From contig NZ_CP104992.1 of NCBI RefSeq assembly GCF_030323265.1, positions 124,001 to 188,000 of the forward strand: a DNA stretch of 64,000 bases. The letters are read 5' to 3'. The notes beneath the pieces are model-generated. The model had not been told where the DNA came from and ran no database searches. It saw nothing but the letters and a program-made list of their open reading frames with translations. Every line of letters starts with the position of its first letter. Position 1 is the stretch's first letter. A program made the translations under genes and the position numbers. Positions 56,010 through 64,000 of the stretch are shown piece after piece. Source of the stretch: Terrirhizobium terrae (GTDB lineage Bacteria > Pseudomonadota > Alphaproteobacteria > Rhizobiales > Rhizobiaceae).

Positions 56010-57077
56010 TCAAGCCGCCGACTGGATCGCCGAGAGCTTCCAGTCATTGGCCGGCTTGCGCACGAAGGTCCAGATTTCGACGGCCTCCGTCTCACTGTTC
56101 GGATCACCTTCGACCACGTCGCCGCTGTTGCGATCACGCAGGAAGTCGATTGACGAGTAGCGCATCGCGACAGTCGCGTATTCCTGGCCGTTTTCGCGCC
56201 ATGCTTCCGACAGGTCGCCCTGCAGAAGCTTGACGTCCTTGACCTCGTTCTTCACGCCGTTGGTGGCGTTTTCACCGAGCTCTTCGGCCAGATAGGACAT
56301 GGCTTCCGGCGTCGTGAGGCTGCGAAGCTTCGCATAGTCCTCGTCGCCATAGGCGCCCTGCACTTCCGTCAGCAGCTTCTCGAACTGGCCAAGGTCACGG
56401 TTGGTAATACCGATCTCGTCCGTATCGGCACCAGCCTGACGCGGGGCATCGTTGTAGCCCGCACCTGCTGCCGCGCCTGCGCCCATCGAGCCGATCTTCG
56501 GGATCTGGAAGCCGCCGCCCTGATTCTGCTGGGGCGCCTCGTATGCATGGTTCTGGTCGCGGTCATGGTTGTTGCCCGAGCCAAAGCCGTTACGACCACC
56601 GGCCGGACCAGCCGTCTGCTGCTGGCGACGCGCGAAGAAGCGGAACGCCAACATGGCGAGACCACCAATCAGCAGGATCTGGAGGAGCATGCCCATGAAG
56701 CCGGCCATGCCGCCAAAGCCGTTGCCCATCAGCATGCCGAACAGGCCACCGAGGGCGAGACCGCCGAGGAGACCACCAAACATGCCGCCGAACATGCCCG
56801 GACGACGCTGCTGAGCTGCCTGCTGGCCGGCGCCGGTCGCAGGACGGGTGGCGTTCTGCTGGGTGTTGGGCGTCATCGAACGCTGGATGCCATTTGCGGC
56901 GCCCGGTGCCGTGTTCGTTGTCGGCGGAGCGGAGAATGTGCGCGTGCCGCGGCTGCCGAAGCTGGAACCGCCGCCTGCGCGACGCGCTTCCGCAAAATCG
57001 ACGGCTGTTAGCGAAACTGCCATTCCGATCGCCGCGATCGCGAAGAGTTTCTGGAAACGCCGAAGCTTGGATAACAT
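56010..57077 (-). CDS. Tim44-like domain membrane protein
   Basis: A 355-residue protein. A signal-like N-terminus (LFAIAAIGMAVSLTAVDFAEA) is followed by a Gly/Ser/Arg/Gln-rich low-complexity region, then a Gly-rich hydrophobic part (GGMFGGLLGGLALGGLFGMLMGNGFGG) with a membrane helix. The C-terminal Tim44-like domain (about 235-355) reads LGQFEKLLTEVQGAYGDEDYAKLRSLTTPEAMSYLAEEL ... WTFVRKPANDWKLSAIQSA. Bacterial Tim44-like proteins are membrane-associated, with unclear roles in envelope assembly. The ATG at 57077 follows AGGAGATATTG. Confidence 0.82.
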   Translation of the reverse strand: MLSKLRRFQKLFAIAAIGMAVSLTAVDFAEARRAGGGSSFGSRGTRTFSAPPTTNTAPGAANGIQRSMTPNTQQNATRPATGAGQQAAQQRRPGMFGGMFGGLLGGLALGGLFGMLMGNGFGGMAGFMGMLLQILLIGGLAMLAFRFFARRQQQTAGPAGGRNGFGSGNNHDRDQNHAYEAPQQNQGGGFQIPKIGSMGAGAAAGAGYNDAPRQAGADTDEIGITNRDLGQFEKLLTEVQGAYGDEDYAKLRSLTTPEAMSYLAEELGENATNGVKNEVKDVKLLQGDLSEAWRENGQEYATVAMRYSSIDFLRDRNSGDVVEGDPNSETEAVEIWTFVRKPANDWKLSAIQSAA

Positions 57078-57260
57078 CAATATCTCCTGTGGCCGCCCTA
57101 TGCGGTCTCTGCACTCATATGGGGAAGAGCCGCGGAGAGTTTTAGAGCCTCCGCAATTTTTTCCCGTTCTAGTAGCTACATAAGTTCATCACGGGAGCCA
57201 ACAAGCAAAAACACAACCAAAGGATGTTTCGAAACATCACCCGATCACATAGTCGCGAGC

Positions 57261-57293
57261 AAAAGAAAAAGGCCCGACGCTGACGCGTCGAGC
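57261..57293 (-). terminator. Terminator of serA
   Basis: On the minus strand GCTCGACGC and GCGTCGGGC (one G-T pair) around a four-base loop, followed by TTTTTCTTTT. It lies about 80 bases after the serA stop. Confidence 0.75.
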
Positions 57294-57371
57294 TCTTCTT
57301 AGTCACCCCTGGGAGGATTTTTGCTTTTATTGGTTGAGCCTGAGGTCAGTAAGTTCCTAAAGCCCGAAGTC

Positions 57372-58967
57372 TCAGTCGACGTTGAAGACCAGCGGACGGG
57401 CCTGCTTGATCGCCGGGTTGGCGGTCAGCTTGTCGAGAACTTCCTGCGACACCGGCGCATCGACATAGAGAAGAGCAATGGCGTCGCCACCGTCCTTCTC
57501 GCGACCGAGCTGGAAGTTGGCGATATTGACCTTGGCATCGCCGAGCGTGGTGCCCATGAAGCCGATCATGCCGGGAACGTCGGTGTTGGAGATATAGACC
57601 ATGTTGGCGCCGACATCGGCATCCATGTTGATGCCCTTGATCTGGATGAAGCGCGGCTTGCCGTCGGAGAAGACAGTACCGGCAACCGAGCGGCTCTGCT
57701 TTTCGGTCGTGACCGTCAGCTTGATATAGCCGTCATAGACGCCGGTCTTGTCGCGCTTGACCTCGGAGAGCACGATGCCCTTTTCCTTGATCATGATCGG
57801 GGCAGAAACCATGTTCACGTCGGCCACCTGGTTGCGGATCAGGCCCGCGAGCAGCGCCGACGTCAGCGCCTTGGTGTTCATGTTGGCGGTCGCGCCGTCG
57901 AACAGGATCTCGATCTCCTTGATCGGATCATCCGAAACCTGGCCGACGAATGCGCCGAGAACGTCCGCAAGACGGATGAACGGCTTCAGGATCGGCGCTT
58001 CTTCCGCAGTGATCGACGGCATGTTGATGGCGTTGGAGACGGCACCCTTGACGAGATAGTCCGACATCTGCTCGGCGACCTGCAGGGCGACGTTTTCCTG
58101 GGCTTCCGTGGTCGACGCGCCGAGATGCGGCGTGCAGACGACGTTGTCGAGGCCGAAGAGCGGGCTTTCGGTGGCGGGCTCCACCTCGAACACGTCGAAA
58201 CCGGCACCGGCGACATGGCCGGACTTGATGGCTTCGGCGAGGGCTTCTTCATCGACCAGACCGCCACGGGCACAGTTGATGATGCGCACGCCCTTCTTGG
58301 TCTTGGCGAGGTTTTCGGCGCCGAGGATGCCGCGCGTCTTGTCGGTCATCGGCACGTGCAGCGTGATGAAGTCGGCACGCGGCAGCAGCTCTTCCAGCTC
58401 GACCTTTTCGACGCCCATTTCCTGCGCGCGTTCGGCCGACAGGAAGGGATCATAGGCGATGACATGCATGCCAAGGCCGATCGCCTTCTTGCAGACGATG
58501 CCGCCGATATTGCCGGCGCCGATGACGCCGAGCGTCTTGCCGGTGATTTCGACACCCATGAATTTCGACTTTTCCCATTTGCCGGCCTGTGTCGAGGCAT
58601 CGGCTGCCGGAAGCTGGCGGGCAACGGCGAACATCAGCGCGATGGCGTGTTCGGCGGTGGTGATCGAATTACCGAAGGGCGTGTTCATAACGATGATACC
58701 GCGCTTCGACGCAGCCGGGATATCAACATTGTCGACGCCGATGCCGGCGCGGCCGATGACCTTGAGGCCGGTCGCGGCGGCGATCAGCTTTTCGGTGGCC
58801 TTGGTGGCCGAGCGGATGGCGAGACCATCATAGTTGCCGATGATTTCGGCGAGCTTGTCCTTGTCCTTGCCGAGCTTCGGCTGGAAATCGACTTCGACGC
58901 CGCGGTCGCGGAAGATCTGGACGGCGGTTTCAGACAGTTCGTCGGATACGAGTACGCGAGGTGCCAT
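57372..58967 (-). CDS. serA: D-3-phosphoglycerate dehydrogenase
   Basis: A 531-residue long-type SerA. The substrate part (PRVLVSDELSETAVQIFRDRG) and the NAD site (LGVIGAGNIGGIVCKKAIGLGMHVIAYDPFL) are followed by catalytic RGGLVDEEAL, and HLGASTTEAQENVALQVAEQ. The C-terminal third holds the intervening ASB-like and ACT domains (VTTEKQSRSVAGTVFSDGKPRFIQIKGINM ... GMIGFMGTTLGDAKVNIANFQLGR). It oxidises 3-phosphoglycerate, the first step of serine synthesis. Stop-to-start spacing to serC is 76 bases on the same strand, so they form an operon. Frame intact. Confidence 0.97.
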   Translation of the reverse strand: MAPRVLVSDELSETAVQIFRDRGVEVDFQPKLGKDKDKLAEIIGNYDGLAIRSATKATEKLIAAATGLKVIGRAGIGVDNVDIPAASKRGIIVMNTPFGNSITTAEHAIALMFAVARQLPAADASTQAGKWEKSKFMGVEITGKTLGVIGAGNIGGIVCKKAIGLGMHVIAYDPFLSAERAQEMGVEKVELEELLPRADFITLHVPMTDKTRGILGAENLAKTKKGVRIINCARGGLVDEEALAEAIKSGHVAGAGFDVFEVEPATESPLFGLDNVVCTPHLGASTTEAQENVALQVAEQMSDYLVKGAVSNAINMPSITAEEAPILKPFIRLADVLGAFVGQVSDDPIKEIEILFDGATANMNTKALTSALLAGLIRNQVADVNMVSAPIMIKEKGIVLSEVKRDKTGVYDGYIKLTVTTEKQSRSVAGTVFSDGKPRFIQIKGINMDADVGANMVYISNTDVPGMIGFMGTTLGDAKVNIANFQLGREKDGGDAIALLYVDAPVSQEVLDKLTANPAIKQARPLVFNVD

Positions 58968-59043
58968 TGTCTGGGCTCCTGATAAAGGGTTCAGTCTCTG
59001 GATCTGGGATGAGCGGTCCCGCTTCTGCGGGACCGGGAATCGA

Positions 59044-60225
59044 TCAGGCGGCAGCCTTGTTGAGCGCGGCCTTCTGCGTTTCGAACGCGTAGGCGAGCCA
59101 CGGCATCAGAGCCTTCATGTCGGCTTCTTCGATCGTGGCGCCGGCCCATATACGAAGACCGGACGGAGCATCACGATAAGCGCCGACGTCGAGGGCAACG
59201 CCTTCCTTTTCGAGGATGGCGGTGACGCCCTTGGCAAAGGCGGCCTGCGCGTCGGCATCGAGAGCGGCGACATCAGCGTCGGCGATCTTCAGGCAGACGG
59301 AAGTGTTGGAGCGCGTCGCATCGACCTGCGCCAGGTTGGCGATCCAGTCGTTGGCAGCCACGAAGTCGAAGATGACCTTGGCGTTGGCGTCGGCACGAGC
59401 GATGAGAGCCTTGAGGCCGCCGATCGACTTTGCCCAGTTGAGCGCGTCGATATAGTCCTCGACGCAGAGCATGGAGGGCGTGTTGATCGTCTCGCCCTTG
59501 AAGATGCCTTCGGAGATCTTGCCGCCGGAGGTCATGCGGAAGATCTTCGGCAGCGGCCAGGCCGGAACGTAGCTTTCGAGACGTTCGACCGCACGCGGGG
59601 AAAGAATGATCATGCCGTGACCACCCTCGCCGCCCAGAACTTTCTGCCAGGAGAAGGTGACGACGTCGAGTTTCGAAAAGTCCATGTCCTGCGCGAACGC
59701 GGCCGAGGTCGCGTCGCAGATGGTCAGGCCCTTGCGGTCGGCCGGGATGAAGTCGGCGTTGGGAACGCGGACGCCCGAGGTGGTGCCGTTCCAGGTGAAG
59801 ACCACGTCACGATCGAAATCGATCGTGGAAAGGTCGGGCAGGAGGCCGTAATCGGCCTCGATCTTGCGGACGTCCTTGAGCTTCAGCTGCTTGACGACAT
59901 CGTTGACCCAGCCCGCACCGAAGCTTTCCCAGGCGACCATGTCGACGCCGCGCTCGCCGAGCAGCGACCACATCGCCATTTCGACAGCGCCGGTATCGGA
60001 CGCGGGAACGATGCCGATGCGGTAATCCGCCGGTACGTTCAGAATTTCACGGGTGAGATCGATGGCCTGCTTGAGCTTGTCCTTGCCAACCTTGGCGCGG
60101 TGCGAACGACCGAGCGGGGCATCGGAGAGAGCGTCGAGCGACCAACCGGGGCGCTTCGAGCAGGGGCCAGAAGAAAAATGAGCATTATTCGGACGTACGT
60201 CCGGCTTCGCGGTGCCATTGGCCAT
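59044..60225 (-). CDS. serC: Phosphoserine aminotransferase
   Basis: A 393-residue PLP enzyme of the alphaproteobacterial SerC type (begins [45 protein letters not shown]). The PLP lysine is in [23 protein letters not shown]; catalytic region includes [13 protein letters not shown]. It converts 3-phosphohydroxypyruvate and glutamate to phosphoserine. The ATG at 60225 follows GGAAGGG; a much longer in-frame reading to 60348 covers the leader and is not chosen. First gene of the serC-serA operon. Confidence 0.96.
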   Translation of the reverse strand: MANGTAKPDVRPNNAHFSSGPCSKRPGWSLDALSDAPLGRSHRAKVGKDKLKQAIDLTREILNVPADYRIGIVPASDTGAVEMAMWSLLGERGVDMVAWESFGAGWVNDVVKQLKLKDVRKIEADYGLLPDLSTIDFDRDVVFTWNGTTSGVRVPNADFIPADRKGLTICDATSAAFAQDMDFSKLDVVTFSWQKVLGGEGGHGMIILSPRAVERLESYVPAWPLPKIFRMTSGGKISEGIFKGETINTPSMLCVEDYIDALNWAKSIGGLKALIARADANAKVIFDFVAANDWIANLAQVDATRSNTSVCLKIADADVAALDADAQAAFAKGVTAILEKEGVALDVGAYRDAPSGLRIWAGATIEEADMKALMPWLAYAFETQKAALNKAAA

Positions 60226-60300
60226 ATGTATACCCTTCCAGGTAATTAGCCTCTCGTTGGGGAGAGGTGTCCCGCCGCCGTGGATATAAGCGTCCGCTTT
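60226..60300 (-). ncRNA. Possible serC leader RNA element
   Basis: The leader contains a perfect hairpin CCTCTC-CCCAAC-GAGAGG (60250-60267) and further GC-rich pairing upstream. A structured serC RNA motif is known upstream of serC in Rhizobiales, so this leader may be that element; I could not align it. Confidence 0.4.
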
Positions 60301-60363
60301 CACAGTCAAGCGGGTCTTGACGAGACCTGGAGTTTTTTGGTGGCGCAAAGCCTGAACGTTCGG

Positions 60364-61555
60364 TCAGGCGGAAACAGTGCGGATGCCCTCTGGGAGTATG
60401 GCAACACCCGCGAGAAGCAGGCTGGCCGGTCTCAGCCGCCGACGGATAATCCACTTCAGCGGGCGCAACCTGCGCCACAGCGACGTCGAGCGAATTGTCT
60501 CGACCGCCTTGTTTCGTAGTAGATAAGCCCGTCCCCGCGCTGTCACCGGCTCGCTGCGTGCCATAAGCGGAAAGATCGTCTCGCAGCTTTCGAGCTTCCA
60601 GGCCTCATCGCCGATACCAAGGTCCATCCATTCATAGCCGTTGGCATGAAGCCACTGGAGTGTCTGGTAGAAGAGGACACTGCCCGGCGAGTAGCGCGCC
60701 CATTCACCCGTCTCGAAGGACAGCATGATGGCGTAATAGCGTTTTCCGGCCTTCAACCCCCATATGGTGGCGATGATCTCGTCTCCAGCCTTCAGGTAGA
60801 AGAGGACGAGCATGCCCTCTCGGGCAAAGAACTCAGTTCCATCCTGGAAGAAATCCAGTTTGTCGACGTCGGTATCGAAGCCCGGCACCATTGTCTGTTC
60901 GAGATCGTTGCTGCTTCTGCCGTAAAAATGCGGCGTTGGCTTCCGTCCGCTCACTGTCGTCGGAGGCGATCTTGAACGCCAATGGTGCAATCCGGTCGAT
61001 CTGCCTGCTTTTGCGCAGCAGCGTCTTGCGCTGCGGCACTGCTGCTTCCACCGTAGCCCAGGGTCGACGCAGATCATTGCCGTGACACGAAATCTCATAG
61101 GCCCGATCGCCCAAGAAGCCGAGCGGATTGATCATGCCGTCGATGTGAGCAGGCATCTTGTCCAGTTGCACGAGATCGAAGGGTGGCAAGGATTGTGTCA
61201 CACCGCGCCAGAGCTGCTCTGCTCGCGTCGCGTTCCACTCGACATCGCTCGCAAACAGGATCGGCGCGTTGTAGTCGGCGGCATCCCCGTCGATAAATTC
61301 GAGTATCCGGGCACCCTTTCGCCGCGAAATGCAAAGCGGAATGAACAGCAAGGGCCTTCCGGAATTGTCACGTACTTCAACGAAGTGGAGGCTGCGCTCG
61401 CCGGATCGGCCGAAACTGGCGAGCCACGCCTTCAGGAAGGTGACGGTCTGGAACGGATAAAAGAAGACACCATCGGCGGCATCGCCGCCCCTCGGCCATT
61501 CCGAGGACAGCTCATCAATGTCATCGAAAACAGAGATGGCAAAGAAATCCGACAT
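60364..61555 (-). CDS. GNAT/FemAB-type acyltransferase (CelD/BcsL-like), frame broken
   Basis: About 396 residues after repair. The N-terminal part (SLHFVEVRDNSGRPLLFIPLCISRRKGARILEFIDGDAADYNAPILF) and the C-terminal GNAT-like part (EGMLVLFYLKAGDEIIATIWGLKAGKRYYAIMLSFETGEWARYSPGSVLFYQTLQWLHANGYEWMDLGIGDEAWKL) match the Acetyltransf_6 (CelD/BcsL) family used in polysaccharide or lipid modification. An extra T in a TTTTT run near 60928 shifts the frame. A perfect CtrA box lies 62 bases upstream of the start, so cell-cycle control is predicted. Confidence 0.82.
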
Positions 61556-61616
61556 GATTTTCTCCCTGGCATCAGGGGATGCATAGCGGATTGCGGGAAA
61601 AGCTCGTAGCCAGATT

Positions 61617-61632
61617 TTAATCTATCGTTAAC
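61617..61632 (-). promoter_or_regulatory. CtrA box upstream of the GNAT gene
   Basis: A perfect TTAA-N7-TTAAC, 62-77 bases before the start of the GNAT gene and just after the terminator hairpin of the outer-membrane gene. Confidence 0.7.
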
Positions 61633-61652
61633 AGGCAGGTGCGCGGAACGCA

Positions 61653-61677
61653 GAAGGCCGCCAGAGCGGCGGCCTTC
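61653..61677 (-). terminator. Terminator after the outer-membrane barrel gene
   Basis: GAAGGCCGCC with its exact complement around AGAGC, 24 bases after the barrel stop. The T tract is short. Confidence 0.55.
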
Positions 61678-61701
61678 ATGGGTGACTTGGGGTGACTATG
61701 G

Positions 61702-62526
61702 TTATTTGTATACGATCGGTTCCGGTGCCGGCTCGTAGGCGACAGGCGTGTCGCAGCCGTTGAACAGGTAACGGGCACCGACGCGAGCTTCGTGGCTGTA
61801 GATGCCCTTGTCCTTGCCGGGTCCGCCGCCGGAGGCAAAGCCGAACATGTCACCGCCGTCGATATAACGGAACCGATAGCCGACATCGGCCTTCAGGTTG
61901 CAGGTAACGTCGATCGTGGCACCAGCCATGATCGCCGCGGTTGCACGCCACTTGCCCTTGCCGTCGTGGTTGTCGCCGTAGCAGCCAGCAACGTCCGGAT
62001 CATCGCAGATGCGATTGCGCAGCTTGTCCCACTTGACGTAGGAGGCACCGAAACCGGCACCGACATAGGGCGTGAAATAGGAATAGGTGCCGAGATCGAC
62101 ATAGACGTTGGCCATCAGAGAATAGGCCCGCATCGACGCTCTGTCGGATGAGGTGCAGGTGTCGACGCCATTCAGGCAGAAGCCGCTCGTGCTGCCACGA
62201 AAATCAGACTTGCCCATATAGTCGAAGGTCAGGTCGGTGCGCAGATAGTTGTTGATCTGATAACCGACACCGGCGCCGAGAATGAAGCTGTCCTTCAGAT
62301 CGACATCGTCGAAGTCGACGAGGCTGTCATTCGAGCCCTGGAAGAACTCGGCACCGCGCAAGCGGTTGAACGAATAGCCCGCGTCACCGCGCAGATACCA
62401 GCCGCTGGATTCCTGGATCGTCACCTCCGGCGCGTCCATCATCGGTTGAGGCTGATAAAGATCGGCCGCCTGGGCCACGCCCGTCGACACCATCAGGGCC
62501 ATCGTTACTGCGAAGCGCTTCTTCAT
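61702..62526 (-). CDS. Outer-membrane beta-barrel protein, Omp25/RopB-like
   Basis: A 274-residue protein with a signal peptide (VTMALMVSTGVAQA) and alternating strands typical of Omp25/Omp31-type barrels: SSGWYLRGDAGYSFNRLRG, FILGAGVGYQINNYLRTDLTFDY, YVDLGTYSYFTPYVGAGFGASYVKW, VGYRFRYIDGG and EARVGARYLF. Two Cys pairs (FCLNGVDTC, CDDPDVAGC) suggest surface-loop disulfides. GGAGAACTTATT precedes the ATG. A perfect CtrA box lies upstream; Brucella omp25 is a known CtrA target, so cell-cycle control fits. Confidence 0.88.
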   Translation of the reverse strand: MKKRFAVTMALMVSTGVAQAADLYQPQPMMDAPEVTIQESSGWYLRGDAGYSFNRLRGAEFFQGSNDSLVDFDDVDLKDSFILGAGVGYQINNYLRTDLTFDYMGKSDFRGSTSGFCLNGVDTCTSSDRASMRAYSLMANVYVDLGTYSYFTPYVGAGFGASYVKWDKLRNRICDDPDVAGCYGDNHDGKGKWRATAAIMAGATIDVTCNLKADVGYRFRYIDGGDMFGFASGGGPGKDKGIYSHEARVGARYLFNGCDTPVAYEPAPEPIVYK

Positions 62527-62604
62527 AATAAGTTCTCCAAACTCATGGATGCGGCGACAAAGCAAGCGACCGCCCTCTTTGGAATGGAGAATGAACAAGA
62601 ATGG

Positions 62605-62620
62605 TTAAGTCTCGCTTAAC
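62605..62620. promoter_or_regulatory. CtrA box in the outer-membrane gene / GH15 divergent region
   Basis: A perfect TTAA-N7-TTAAC, 79-94 bases upstream of the outer-membrane gene and about 160 bases before the GH15 gene. The first is the more likely target. Confidence 0.75.
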
Positions 62621-62651
62621 CATAAAAACAACAGGCAGTCATATACGAACT

Positions 62652-62676
62652 GGAACAGACAAAACGCAGCAACGTT
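62652..62676 (+). promoter_or_regulatory. EcfG-type promoter of the GH15 gene
   Basis: A perfect GGAAC-N16-CGTT on the plus strand, 103-127 bases before the GH15 start. The long leader to the TTG start contains no other clear promoter. Confidence 0.65.
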
Positions 62677-62778
62677 GAGCCGCTCAAGGCACCCAATCTT
62701 GTCGTTTTCTGAAACCGATCCTCTCATTTCGCGTTGATCATCACCTGTTATGGATTGGCGCTAAGAGAGGGATTGGTA

Positions 62779-64000
62779 TTGAAGCACTCCAGAGACGATG
62801 CGGGCAAGTCAATCGTCGAAACTGTCGACGCCCCCCGCCCCATCGCCGAACATGGCGCGATCGGAAACATGCAAACCATCGCGCTTGTCGCCAAGGACTG
62901 CACCATCGACTATCTTTGCTGGCCTTACTTCGACAGCCCCAGCGTCTTTGCCGCACTGCTCGACCCGAAAAAAGGCGGAGCCTTTGAACTGACCCCGCAG
63001 ATCGACGGAGCGCGGCGTCTGCAAATGTACGTGCCGGAAAGCAACGTGCTGCTGACCCGCTGGCTGGGCAATCACAAAAGCGCCGAGATCATCGACCTCA
63101 TGCCGGTGCCCAAAAGCGACAAGGATCCGTCGCGCCTCATACGCCGCGTGAGCGTCACGCGAGGCGAAGTCAGCTTCAAGCTCAAGTGCTGGCCGCGTTT
63201 TGACTATGCACGTCGCAAGCCGAAAGTTTCGATCAAGAAGGGTAACGCGCATTTCCAGTGCGGCGACTTCACCTTTCGCCTCTCCAGCACCGTTGACTTC
63301 AAACACCGCGATGGCGCCGCGACCGCGCATTTCACTTTGAAGAGCGGTGAGAGCTGCGATTTCATTCTCGATTGCGATGACCAGGAGCTGCCGAAGCGAG
63401 AGGAGGTTGACGCAATCATCCGCCAGACCACGGAATACTGGCAGGGCTGGGCGAAGAAATCGACCTATCGCGGCCGCTGGAGATCTGCGGTCACCCGCTC
63501 GGCGCTCGCGTTGAAAATGCTGACCTCAGCGGGCTATGGCTCTATCGCTGCGGCCGGCACCTTCGGCCTTCCCGAAGCCCCGGGCGGTCCACGCAACTGG
63601 GATTACCGCGCCACCTGGATCCGCGACGCGTCGTTTTCGATCTATGCGCTGATGCGGCTTGGATATCTCGAAGAAGCGAACGCCTTCGGGCGCTGGATCG
63701 CCGAACGCACTGACCGTTCGAAAGGCAATATCGAGATCATGTACAATCTCGACGGTACCAAGGTAGCACGAGAACAATCGCTTGATCATCTCTCAGGCTA
63801 TGGAGGCGCCAAGCCTGTCCGGATCGGCAATGATGCGACAGACCAGATTCAGCTCGACATCTACGGCGAGCTTCTGGATTCAGTCTACATCAGCAACAAA
63901 TACGGCGGCTCCATCTCGCACGAAAACTGGCTGAGTGTACGCCGCATCGTCGATCATGTCTGCGAGGTCTGGCGACAGCCGGACGCCGGCATATGGGAGG
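62779..64000 (+). CDS. Glycoside hydrolase family 15 protein, 3' end outside the window
   Basis: The first 407 residues of a GH15 enzyme. The N-terminal region (AEHGAIGNMQTIALVAKDCTIDYLCWPYFDSPSVFAALLDPKKGG) and the start of the catalytic domain (GGPRNWDYRATWIRDASFSIYALMRLGYLEEA) are typical of glucoamylase/trehalase-like proteins. GH15 members cleave alpha-glucosides, including trehalose. It is the third stress-related sugar gene with an EcfG promoter in the window. The start is a TTG with GAGAGGG upstream. The C-terminus and catalytic Glu lie beyond 64000. Confidence 0.85.
   Translation, partial: MKHSRDDAGKSIVETVDAPRPIAEHGAIGNMQTIALVAKDCTIDYLCWPYFDSPSVFAALLDPKKGGAFELTPQIDGARRLQMYVPESNVLLTRWLGNHKSAEIIDLMPVPKSDKDPSRLIRRVSVTRGEVSFKLKCWPRFDYARRKPKVSIKKGNAHFQCGDFTFRLSSTVDFKHRDGAATAHFTLKSGESCDFILDCDDQELPKREEVDAIIRQTTEYWQGWAKKSTYRGRWRSAVTRSALALKMLTSAGYGSIAAAGTFGLPEAPGGPRNWDYRATWIRDASFSIYALMRLGYLEEANAFGRWIAERTDRSKGNIEIMYNLDGTKVAREQSLDHLSGYGGAKPVRIGNDATDQIQLDIYGELLDSVYISNKYGGSISHENWLSVRRIVDHVCEVWRQPDAGIWE

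Noticed and set aside
5510..61555. Programmed ribosomal frameshifting as the cause of the broken frames
   Set aside because: Shifts of both directions occur in many unrelated genes, without a shared slippery site or stimulatory structure, and hit genes that are normally unshifted in the families concerned.

Overview
The window is a high-GC, gene-dense alphaproteobacterial chromosome segment, almost certainly from a member of the Rhizobiaceae (Rhizobium/Agrobacterium/Sinorhizobium type). The basis is family-level recognition of sciP, ctrA, chpT, eipA, rluD-rpoH, purA and serC-serA in their usual company, plus a rhizobial hmu locus, DUF2793, DUF1134, DUF3422 and DUF6476 proteins, and GANTC (CcrM) sites. 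I cannot name the genus from sequence alone.

Layout. 0-6.1 kb: a phage/GTA-type DUF2793 protein, then a cell-cycle block (sciP, fliJ, ctrA, a degenerate single-domain receiver, chpT, eipA). 6.2-16.7 kb: a coiled-coil membrane protein, a TrmH-type methyltransferase, rluD, a transporter with a divergent WYL regulator, an AraC regulator with a tiny Cys-rich protein, a DUF1127 protein, a methyltransferase, rpoH, and a PepSY protein. 16.8-28 kb: a large acidic membrane protein, purA, an EamA transporter, envelope and periplasmic proteins, and a GGDEF protein. 28-34 kb: an aldehyde dehydrogenase, an mhqD/mhqO-like pair, ung, a glyoxalase and galE. 34-38 kb: the heme uptake genes hmuTUV, divergent from an IsdG-like monooxygenase and hutX. 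38-45.5 kb: a block of stress-type genes (DUF3008 protein, a hydrophilic protein, a nucleotidyltransferase/phosphoesterase pair, treZ-treY, two tandem 24-residue membrane peptides). 46-56 kb: an amidase, a KAP-type ATPase beside tRNA-Met, mnmA, a chemoreceptor, a GreA-like factor, an MscS channel, and a DUF1810 protein. 56-64 kb: a Tim44-like protein, serA/serC, a GNAT protein, an Omp25-like barrel, and the start of a GH15 glycosidase.

Two regulatory themes emerge. (1) Sites matching the EcfG general-stress promoter (GGAAC-N16/17-CGTT) lie upstream of treZ, the micropeptides and the GH15 gene (perfect matches), and near-matches lie upstream of DUF3008, the hydrophilic protein, the nucleotidyltransferase pair and rpoH. 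The 38-45 kb block therefore looks like a compact general-stress regulon. (2) CtrA boxes (TTAA-N7-TTAAC) lie upstream of the outer-membrane barrel and the GNAT gene (perfect), and one-mismatch sites lie upstream of ctrA and between chpT and eipA.

Quality caveat. At least 16 protein genes, including essential purA and rpoH, and probably the tRNA carry one- or two-base indels. Each repaired gene becomes a multiple of three with normal family length, and many deletions fall in G/C runs. These are best read as consensus errors of the assembly, not pseudogenes. I annotate such genes over their full span as CDS and state where the frame breaks.
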